Origin: Actinostola sp. cb2023 | Lineage: Eukaryota > Cnidaria > Anthozoa > Actiniaria > Actinostolidae | Direction: 5' to 3' | Assembly (NCBI GenBank): GCA_033675265.1 | Contig: JAUJYZ010000732.1 | Location: forward strand, 186,001-250,000 | DNA length: 64,000 nt | Shown: positions 34,301 to 43,177 of the stretch, piece after piece | How the letters are laid out: the number at the start of each line of letters is the position of its first letter | Numbering within the stretch: position 1 is the stretch's first letter | Notes under the pieces: generated by a model | The model's input: the letters and a program-made list of their open reading frames with translations, nothing else | Told to the model about the DNA's origin: nothing | Database searches by the model: none | Made by a program: the position numbers and the translations under genes

Positions 34301-37300
34301 CTTAAAATAGGTTCTTATACTGTACTGTATTTTCATATGAATTTCACTTAAATATATTATAAATATCATCTCGTAATACATATCAAATGTACAGTAATCA
34401 TTTATACTATAATGCCGAAAGGCTGTATGTCCTTAACAAAACATATGTTCAAACAAACTCATAGTCAGTTCTCTGAAATGCCCTTTCAAAGTTGATACCA
34501 AGAAAACTAGTTCCAAGCTGCCATTCTAAATGAGGTCTGATCATATTATCATCAGAGCCATCAGCTGTCATTAGACAACCAGTCTTCATGAAAAGTTTCT
34601 TAGCGAACATCTTGTCTAAGGAGAGCTTCCTCCATGCTTCTCCGGCCCACTGTGTCATGAGGATTCTCCTTTTCTTCGCACTTAATCTATCATGCCACAT
34701 GTCCAAATTATCATCCTCCTCTAGCCATTTATCCATTGCTTCACCAAACTTTGCCTTCATCTGTTTTCCAAACCCAGCATCTATAGACTGTACTTTGTCT
34801 GTATGATTTTCTGGGAGCAGATAAATGATGGCATTGATATTCTTCCTACACATTTCATGAAAGCCCTTCTCTTGTTGAAATCCAACATTATCAGCAAATA
34901 TGACTTTCTCTTGGGGAGAAGTTCCAATCCCTGGTATCAATGTCCTTCTTACCCATTCCTGGTTTAACTGGGTGTCCATCCAGGCAGAACTTTGAAAATA
35001 CACATCAACATCTTGATCATATTGCGCTTTCTCAGCACTAAACACGTTCCCTTTACCTCGGAACACAATTGCAGGTTTTACATGTTGATCTCCCTCTGCC
35101 CGTATGCACAGCTGCAGTGTAGCCTGCCTTTTGTCAAGACCAGAAGAGGGTTGAGAAACCCAAACTTGCTTGTTACCTGTTACATCATATGTTTTGTCCT
35201 GTTCTACAACAAAGGGCAGGGGAACTTGGTCTATATTGTACCGGTTCTGTGGTGTCCACCGCCCATACTTCACATCCTGAGTTGAATTAACTCGTCTTCT
35301 CCTTGACTTAACAGCCTCCCTTAGGTCACGGTGAAATTCGCTGGCTGCTTCCTCTCCTGTTTTCAGGTTTTGCCACCTCGTGCTCTCTCGTATCCACCAC
35401 ACTCGGGTCATCTAGCACCAGTGTGCACTCATTATTATATACCTTTCCGCTTTCAGTGTAGCTGGAAGTAATCACTGGTTTGGATTTGATGTTTAATAGA
35501 TCGCTGCCATGTTTCCATCGTACATGTGAATCAAGGTACTTCTTCGCCGCAAAGGATTCTTTGCAAATCTCACATTCGATTGGCTTGTTCGGTAATTTTA
35601 CAGACTTTGGTAACACACTTGTGATGTCGAACTTCTCTCCTTTTCTTGTCTCTACAGATTTCTTGATTCCACAGTCAAAAAGCGTACGATTCATGTCTAC
35701 TTTATACTCTGCACATGGCTCAAAACCGGCGAAGATTGTTTGTTTTAGAAATTCAGCCTTCGTTTTGAGCCCGCGATCCAAATTCTTTATATTGAGCCCA
35801 CGGTTTGTCCTTGTAATAAAGTTTTACAAGAAAGACTTATTGGTCAGCGGTCAATACCCACTGCCACTGAATGCCCGCCATCTTTGATAGCGTCTTGAAG
35901 GGAAATCAGAAGGGAAATATTCGTCTTTCAAACTTACTTTAATTGACGAGAAGAAACATGAATATGTTTGAAATGTATATTGAAGCAACTGTGCGAGGCT
36001 ACCATGCATATCTTGATAATGCATCTGTTCGGATTGGTGAAATATTGACATGCGAGATGGAGCACGACAATCCTCACGACAAATATGCTGTGGCAGTCAA
36101 AAACCAAGATGGAAACCTGGTTGGTCATGTACCAACGGAATTGTCGAGGCTCTTTTATAAGTTCCTAAATGATTCTGGAGAACTTGAAGCGGAATGCATT
36201 GGAAATAGGCTCAATGCTGGGAAAGGAAAAGGGGTTGAAATCCCTGTGGACTACAGACTTGTGGCTAATCATTCATATCTGGAAAAGCTCAAGAGAAAAT
36301 TATCTACGAAGGACTTTTCTGATAATATCAACATCAGTAAAATTCAGCAGATCACAGAAACCAGATAAAGGAACTCAACGAGATAAAAACCCTCATTGTT
36401 CATGTATATCTATCAGCACATAATCAAAAACAATTGATATGCTACATCTCAAGGAAGGATCTATCACTTTAAATGATCTCACATTGACTTGAGAAGCTGA
36501 GGAATGGCCATTAGGAGCTTAATTTGTTTTGATATTTTGCTATTATTTATTTTATTGGGATATATTTTTTGTGATTCTCACAGAGCCTGAGATGGTCAGA
36601 AAGCTTTTTTATATTAGTTGAGTGGTAGTAGAGGAACTATTTGAATGGTAAACTTAATAGACTTACACACAGATTATCCCAATTCATCAGTTTCTACCTA
36701 TGCACTTTTACCACAACTCCACTGATAAGAACCTAACTTAAAATTTTAGCCTTAATAGGTTCTTATGTGGAGGGTGCTTAAAATGAACATTTTAGCCTAA
36801 TAGGTTCTTAAAACCCAGGTTCTTATACGCGGGTTTTTACTGTATCCTTGGAACCTTGGTTTCAATCAATTTTGGCGCCAAACAATTATTATTTTCTAAA
36901 CAATCAAAAGTATGACCAACCTCCTTGGTTACAATGCATACCGACGTATGTGTGGAGTAACTTAAAAAATTATTTGAATTTATTCTATTATCATTTTTTT
37001 TTATTTATACTCTAAGGGATATACCTGCACAATCAACATTATTTGACTTTTCAGAACATTTAGGACAAATAAATTCATCATCATCTGTATACACACGTAT
37101 AATTCCATTGTCTGATTCATGGACACCAGCAGAGGAAAGTTCTTGCACATAACTGTAGGATGGACATGATTTTGAAAACACCTCACCAACTCCATATTTG
37201 TCCATTAAATTCTTGTCAACTATATAAATACCAATTCATATTGTAAGTTATTTATATATATTTTAGGCGTATATGCAAGCTCAAAGTCTTATTGTCTTTG

Positions 37301-38989
37301 TATTTTAAAAAGTTGTTGATACATAACATAATTATACTCTTTATCACTTTAAATATATATACTGTTTATCACTTAGAACATTATTCATTCGTGATAAATG
37401 TTACCTTGGCTGTTTTCAGATGTGTTTGTCTCCTGTTCCTGGTTATTGACACCTAAACATGTACACCACACATACAAAAGAATAAAGCATTATACAATGC
37501 AGTTATATTTGTATTACATTGGGATTCCTGTGTTGTCCTACTCCTAACTGTACTAGTGTCTCCTAACTGTACTATTGTCCTACTGTCCTTGATATTATAT
37601 TTGTATTACATTGGGATTCCTGTGTTGTCCTAAGTGTACTAGCTATCCTGGTCCTAGTTCGGTCCTTAGTTTATGTTCTTACAAGGAAGTAAAACAAGTC
37701 TGCAAAACATCTGAGCATGTACAGGTGCACGTCGTGTCATCTAAATTTTTTAGAGCTGTTTGGATGGCACTTTGTATGATTTCTCAGTGACAGGGGTGGA
37801 GGGGGGTTGGGGGGCTAAGGGTTTGGGTGGATATAGCCCCTGCACTTTTTGTTTCAAGTGCGCAGTGTCTTTATAGATTTTTTGATCGGTTATTCCTGAT
37901 ACTCAATTTTGAACATGCTCCACGGTCCCTGTTTATTTGACTCACAAAAAACGGAAACTTAGAAAAATTACTGACAACTTAGCTAATATTTTCAAGATAT
38001 CTTTATTTTATAATTTCCCATTCATTGTGAAGTTATACCCGAACAATTCTCCTTATACCAAGAGAAAAATTACACGGATTTCGTTCGGCTGATCTTAAAA
38101 TTCCGCCGGGTGACCTGGATGTCAAAATAAAAAACTTGCGCATGCGCAAACGTTTTGCAGACCTGCCAACTCACACGTGGTCGGATGTGGCGTCTCGGGA
38201 AAATAATAAGTTAATAGTTATGGACTTAACTTAAGCTTATGAAATTCTCAATTGTTCAATGTACTCTTTAATAAAATACTGTACCTCTATCATCGTTCTT
38301 TTCTGCATCTGTAGGATTTTCTTTATCAGTAGGATTTTCTTTATCAGTAGGATTTTCTTTAAAATCTTCTTCCACTACTAGCAAGCAATCAAAGCCATCT
38401 TTGATTTTCAAGTAGATAGCGCCTTGTCCTGCAATGAGCTTTAGCTGCTTATAATCAAACCCTTTACAACTTACAGGTTTCGACAGCTTTCTCCTCGTCG
38501 CTCTCAATAAATCAAAGTCACCATCATTAACTGCTGGAAACTTGAGGCGCACAGCATTACCAATTTCATGGCGAATGTCGGCTTCTTTGCTGGTAGTTGT
38601 TATTTCAATCAATCCGCGCAAAGCTACCACTTCGTTCGAAATAGCCCAATGATCTTCTTCTTCATCCATTAAGTTGACAAGCACGAACTCAAAGCTTTTT
38701 CCTCGTTTTCTTTCTTCTTTTTAAGAGGTACTTGACTCGCACAGGTGGTTCTTGTTGAAGTTCCTGCTCGCAAGCGTTCTCTTTGATTGAGCCTTGTGAA
38801 ACTTCCCCTCGCCATTGATGTCGAGAGCATCGACCATGCCCGATTCACCACAGAATTCGTAACTGCAGCCAGTGCAGGTGGTGCAGGTGACGGTTGGGAT
38901 GTAGCCTGCATGCTAGTGACTAGCAAAGAGTTAATGATGGAGGAAGCCTCTCCTAAATGGTTGGATAGGTTCCGCAAATTGTCCTCCAT
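31395..38989 (-). CDS. HECT E3 ligase of element I, eight exons
   Basis: Ubiquitin ligase cargo of about 660 aa. Inferred exons (minus): 38989-38285, 37452-37405, 37219-37025, 33988-33669, 33185-33053, 32853-32711, 32243-32066, 31654-31395. All junctions have AG/GT and matching phases. Exon 1 encodes MEDNLRNLSNHLGEA, a Thr/Arg-rich stretch, then a ubiquitin-like region (RGLIEITTT... DFDLLRATRRKL... GQGAIYLK) and three ENPTDK repeats. Exon 3 has FICPKCSEK. Exons 4-8 form the HECT domain: VQFYGE/EAEDHGGPRKEFF, AEDYLYIGIIFG, ITLGSILQFATG, active-site LPTANVCVNCLKLP, and the tail FANTYFGIK. The one break is a missing base in an A run near 38717 in exon 1. It is convergent with the integrase. A pogo element sits in intron 3. 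It differs from the E1 ligase in having introns and no N-terminal zinc ribbon. Confidence 0.8.
34449..35781 (-). pseudogene. pogo-like DDE transposase, one frameshift
   Basis: The N-terminal segment (35781-35326 frame) has a C2H2 zinc finger (CEICKESFAAKKYLDSHVRWKH is its span, key residues C, C, H, H) for DNA binding. The catalytic segment (35411-34449 frame) has YNIDQVPLPF (first Asp), VIFADNVGF (second Asp) and TDKVQSIDAGFGKQMK (third Asp), the DDD layout of pogo/Tigger transposases. The two segments overlap in different frames near 35330-35410, so a one-base shift, or less likely an intron, separates them. The true start is upstream: 35781 is not an ATG, and an aagATGGCGGGC start near 35885 is possible through a short intron. 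It cuts and pastes at TA. Confidence 0.75.
35958..36368 (+). CDS. HIRAN-domain protein (136 aa)
   Basis: ATG 35958 (aaacATGAAT). Residues about 5-100 form a HIRAN-like domain: RGYHAYLDNASVRIGEILTC, then DNPHDKYAVAVKN, then VGHVPTELSRLFYKFL and a Cys-containing segment. HIRAN domains (as in HLTF and Rad5) bind 3' ends of single-stranded DNA and stalled forks. Such proteins are frequent companions of cnidarian pogo elements, where a role in sensing or processing ends during transposition is plausible but unproven. It is divergent from the transposase with about 70-180 bp between starts, so a bidirectional promoter is likely. The frame is intact. Confidence 0.8.
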   Translation: MNMFEMYIEATVRGYHAYLDNASVRIGEILTCEMEHDNPHDKYAVAVKNQDGNLVGHVPTELSRLFYKFLNDSGELEAECIGNRLNAGKGKGVEIPVDYRLVANHSYLEKLKRKLSTKDFSDNINISKIQQITETR

Positions 38990-39041
38990 CTTTCAGATCA
39001 GAACGGCGGAAGAATTATACATTTTCGTTACCAGGAACTCT

Positions 39042-39417
39042 CAACTTATCTGGCGGCGCTCTCCCCAGGAACATTGAATTGATTCATTGAATTGAAAATA
39101 TTTCATTGAATTGAAAATATTTCATTGAATTGAAAATATTTCATTGAATTGAAAATATTTCATTGAATTGAAAATATTTCATTGAATTGAAAATATTTCA
39201 TTGAATTGAAAATATTTCATTGAATTGAAAATATTTCATTGAATTGAAAATATTTCATTGAATTGAAAATATTTCATTGAATTGAAAATATTTCATTGAA
39301 TTGAAAATATTTCATTGAATTGAAAATATTTCATTGAATTGAACGGATATTTCATTGAATTGAAAATATATTTTATTGAATTAACGTTTTGAATATTGCT
39401 ACATTTGGCTTGCCATA
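39042..39417 (-). repeat. Element I right inverted repeat with 19-bp array
   Basis: About 16 units, complementary to those at 27960-28245, with the same terminal 35 bp and the same inner GC-rich motif. It lies just upstream of the HECT ATG at 38989. Confidence 0.9.
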
Positions 39418-39539
39418 GCAGGCCCCACACGATGCCACTTGCATTTCAGTGCGAGACCTCTCCTTCATAACCATGAGCTCGAAGCCACCACAAGACTCAA
39501 TGGGTGGATAAAAGCTGAAAAAAATAAAAATAAACTATA

Positions 39540-39746
39540 AAGACCCAGAAACACGATGCAACTTTTCTTGCAACGTTGCGCGCAACAAGAGTTTTTTGGG
39601 GGTATCACACGATGCAACGTTGCGCGCAACAAGAGTTTTTTGGGGGTGTCACACGATGCAACGATTGCAGAAGCAGAACTCTAACCTATTTCTGCAACTG
39701 TTGCGCGCAACGTTGCAATAAAAATTGCATCGTGTATCTGGGCCTT
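39540..39746. mobile_element. MITE, ACACGATGCAA ends
   Basis: Inverted ends AAGACCCAGAAACACGATGC and complement (few mismatches), continuing through CAACGTTGCGCGCAACA. The left half contains a duplicated segment of about 50 bp with GAGTTTTTTGGGGGT. No coding. Confidence 0.75.
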
Positions 39747-39820
39747 AACTTCAACTCAGCTGTGGCCAAATTATGATCGATATGATACCCATATATTAAT
39801 CTGGGCTTGTTTTATGTTAA

Positions 39821-40019
39821 GTGCACACAGACAGCCCAACCATTGCTATTGAGGCTACTAAATAATTCAATAACATGATATTTGCCGCCTTTTTGATGGG
39901 TTTCCTGTGGTAGAGCGCGCACGTGCATAATATATACATACGTATTATGTCGGGTTCCCTGTGTTGAGTAACGTATAATGTTAGCCTCAAAAGCAAAGGT
40001 TTGGCTGCCTGTGAGTGCA
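39821..40019. mobile_element. MITE, second copy of the 26798 family
   Basis: GTGCACACAGACAGCCCAAC and complement near 40000, including ATTGCTATTGAGGCTA. It shares TTTTTGATGGGTTTCCTGTGG with the copy at 26798-27010. Confidence 0.75.
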
Positions 40020-40068
40020 TGGTAGTTAATGGGTTGTATTATTATGAACTAACATAAAGAGAACATAC

Positions 40069-41564
40069 CTTACAAGTACATGTCGAATCTGTTCTGCGGA
40101 CGCATCCACAGTAAATCTAATTTTCTTTTCGCCAAGACCATTATTTTTTAGCATTAATTTCCTCTGCAGAGAGGGAATTTTGCTCTCACTGCTAGATGCC
40201 AAGCAAACCATTGTCTTGGTGAACGTTTTTACTGATAACAAAATAAATGTTAAATAAATAAATAAACAAACAAATGAATAAATGAGCAAATTAATGAATG
40301 AATGCTGGAATACTAGCGCCCCATTCAAATAAGTAATATATGTAATAATATGTAATTATTGACTGAGGGGGAGGGCTGGACGGGTAAAGGTCCGTACAAA
40401 TGACCAAAATCCAAATAAAACAAATAAATATAGCGTGCGGAAACAGTTAACATTTTTGGTTGTACCGGACGCGGACGGCGGACCACGGACCAAAATTAAA
40501 AGTGAAAAAAAAAAGTGAAACAAAAAAAAGAAAATAAAAGACACGATAAAACAAAACTAAATGAAGAAACAAAGAAAGAAAAAAAACGATTTTTCTGCGC
40601 GAATATATTTAGACAAATGGACGGACAAATTTGTCTACTGCTACTGACATTTTTAGAGTCTTCGAAGCGGAAGTGAGAAACAAAAAAAAACCCAGAAAAC
40701 TAGCGTATGCTAGGCTACAAACTATGTCATCACGTGCGATTGAGGCCCGTTCAAACGAGTAAAACATTTCAGTAAAACATCATAAAACATTGTTTTGTAA
40801 ACTGTTTTATTCGTTTGGCCACCATGTTTTAAAAGTGCCTATCACCCCTGTGAGATTGTTTTAAATATATTCAATATAAACTGACGTCAAAATTACGTGA
40901 TATTAGCATATCACGATTTCAAACCTTTATAACTCGCAAATGCACAAATCACAAAATATTGAACCATCCCACTATTCACATGAGTCAATCTGGCAAACAC
41001 CACCGGCCTTCAACTTTTGTAATTTCATAAAAAGCATGTCAGTTCATACCTTTCTGCGCCCTTCCGCTACGGCTGGCCGGGGCGGATCACCGATTGTATG
41101 GGCGCGATCTCTGTTGTAAAAAAGAGTAATAAATGTTATAATCCTACATCCTTAAGATAATGAGTCCTTTGTTTAGATACCCACCTGTCGAGAAAATAGT
41201 CTCTGATGTTCTCTGACAGACTGAGAAGCACTTGTGCTGGTGCTAGCAGTAGTGCTAGCAGGCGAACTGGGATCACTAAAACCCGCTGGCCCCATAAGGG
41301 ACGTAGCCCTTCTCATCAGCTCGATCGCCGTCAACAGATTTTCGTTTGATGCCTAAAAAAAAGTGACTGTCGTTTTATACAAAAGTGACTATATTAGTTT
41401 TAGATCATCAAAAAGGACTACACTGTCTACAGTAGTCAGTAGTACGTTCACAACGTGGCAGTGTGTAGGAATGAAAGTTCAGCATCTCTCAGTATATCAT
41501 GCCAAAGATACGGACATACACAAAACAACAACAACAACACTGACAACATTACAAGACTTACCAT
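40069..41564 (-). pseudogene. O HECT gene, 5' exons starting in the inverted repeat
   Basis: Exon 1 lies in the right inverted repeat and ends ATTCATG, so the ATG (41564-41562) is its last codon before a GTAAGT donor. Exon 2 (41352-41185) continues ASNENLLTAIELMRRA and a Ser/Thr-rich stretch. A small third exon near 41107-41050 encodes DRAHTIGDPPRPAVAEGRRK. Exon 4 (40231-40069) encodes KTMVCLASSSESKIPSLQRK and GLGEKKIRF, a pattern I associate with G2E3-like HECT proteins. The next exon is 27856-27741, beyond element I. HECT catalytic exons were not found. Borders of exon 3 are uncertain. Confidence 0.6.
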
Positions 41565-42740
41565 GAATAATAGAGAAAAAAGAACTAGCAGTAGCAGTAG
41601 CCTGAGTAGCACTACAAAGTCAATGTACATGCAGTCCAAGCAAGGAGGATGCGAACGGCATATCCCACTAATGCTTTGCGAGCGCCGTTTAGAAAACACT
41701 GAGTCGAGGCGGATTTGATGCTCATGTTCGTTTGGAGTTTTCGAAGAGATTTCTATTCGAATGGCCACGCAAAGGTAAGGAAATGGTTTTATAATATTTA
41801 CTTTATATTCACTATGAATATTAGCTTCAGAGTTGCTTTTACAAATTTTATTTGAATTTTTGAATTTTATCGTCCATTTTATGATTTTTTTTGAGCGCTT
41901 CGAAAATGCTCTGAAAGTATCTATCATAAAACATCAAAAATCCATGTTGAAATTGAAACCATTTAAGAAAGATCTTTAATCGTTAATCGGGTAACTTATT
42001 TGATGCATTAGCAGATTACATGAACGATGCAAGTCACGTCATTCTTCATCTTTTTCTTCTAGCTTCTGATGAAAATGAGCAAAAGATATTGAAGACAGCA
42101 ATAATAATAATAATAAATAATAATAATAATAATAATGACTTTATTTCAGTGTCAATGTATTTAGTTTATAGCAAGAAACTACAATTACAATAATGAGCGT
42201 ACCCCTCCCCCCAAAGTCATGACCTGCGTATATAATTTGGTAGTTCAATTCAACCTTTCAGCATTGAATAGCGCCAACTGGTATTATTTGATGACAAGGA
42301 ACACTGGGTTTCGCCAGTGTCAATAAATCAACAAGCTGGACTGAATGCTTTTGAATTGTTTGTTGGTTGACTGGGTACCACTGCTGACTTGACTGTTTTA
42401 CAATCGACTGAACTGCGTGGCGTTTGGTCACTAAGTCACGTCCACACACGTACACTGGATCGTTTGTCATTTGACTGGAATGTTTGTGGTTTGACTGGAT
42501 TGTTTGTGATTTCACTGGATCGTTTATCAAATGACAGGATCGTTTGACAACTGACTGGATCGTTTATCAAATGACAGGATCGTTTGACAACTGACTGGAT
42601 CGTTTATCAAATGACAGGATCGTCTGTCAGCTGACTGGATCGATTATCAAATAACAGGATGGTTTGACAACTGACTGGATCGTTTGTCAACTGACTGGAT
42701 CGTTTGTCAACTGACTGGATTGTCAATGTTGATCGTTTTA
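41460..42740 (-). repeat. O right inverted repeat with a 5' exon
   Basis: Inverted match of 18449-19754: tandem array (42450-42740), ATT microsatellite (42093-42137) and the exon with ATG plus donor. The inverted identity ends inside the first intron of both genes (19754 and 41460), before their separate acceptors at 19785 and 41353. Confidence 0.85.
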
Positions 42741-43177
42741 CCGAATGTTTATGGATTGACTGATAGCCGAAGTGACAGATCAAGAAGATGCCGTAGTTCA
42801 ACGCTGTTGGCGTTTTTCATCACTACTCCTGGTCAAGAAAACTTGCTTTGATTGCAACCCGCGTATTGACAGATCACTTGGTGCTGAATGAGTAAATATT
42901 TCTCGACTATTTGTTCATCGATTTGTTTTCTGAAATGAACAAATTGTTTTACTTTAGATGCAGAACACATTGTGTTAATTTCACGAGTCTCGATTGAGTT
43001 CTCTTTGAGTTATTACATTTCTTCTGGTGAGCTATCAGACTTTGCGAGTGATCATCAATGAATGTCTTGCGAACTGTAATCTTTACTTGTGCCACTGATT
43101 GTTAATTGAAGAATTCCTTTGTAGTCCTTCTCTCATTCTAGCTAGCGTCTCTGGGTACTATGATTGTGTGATCGATA

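Larger units (their letters stand above)
34204..36842. mobile_element. pogo-type element with transposase and HIRAN gene
   Basis: Termini CAGTAAAAACCCGCGTATAA and exact complement, flanked by TA (34202-34203, 36843-36844). Subterminal GGTTCTTA/TAAGAACC motifs repeat at both ends. Two divergent genes share a central promoter region: the transposase (minus) and a HIRAN protein (plus). The element lies in intron 3 of the HECT gene of element I, the innermost layer of the O > I > pogo nest. Confidence 0.9.
27930..39417. mobile_element. I: 11.5-kb integrase + HECT element, 6-bp duplication
   Basis: Termini TATGGCAAGCCAAATGTAGC and exact complement, flanked by a perfect direct repeat GCAGGC (27924-27929, 39418-39423). 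Subterminal arrays of 19-bp units fill both ends (about 27960-28245 and 39065-39385). Contents: integrase (28326-29813) and HECT ligase (38989-31395), convergent, with a TTAA-flanked MITE between them and a pogo/HIRAN element in a HECT intron. TAT...ATA ends, 6-bp duplication and an IS3-like integrase core fit the IS3EU superfamily as I remember it. Both genes are almost open, so the insertion into O is fairly young. Confidence 0.9.
18449..42740. mobile_element. O: outer integrase/HECT element with 1.3-kb ends
   Basis: Inverted ends start at AAAACGATCAAC on both sides and stay alignable for about 1.3 kb (18449-19754 and 41460-42740). An integrase pseudogene reads inward from the left end and HECT N-terminal exons read inward from the right, the same plan as element I. 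O contains element I (27930-39417), a Crypton-like region and several MITEs; without I it is about 12.8 kb. The terminal base pairs differ (C versus T) and no target duplication was found, so the ends may be rearranged or the true termini slightly different. Confidence 0.7.

Noticed and set aside
41448..41927. 159-aa minus-strand frame near the O right end
   Set aside because: It covers untranslated leader and intron of the repeat, and the matching frame on the left repeat is broken.
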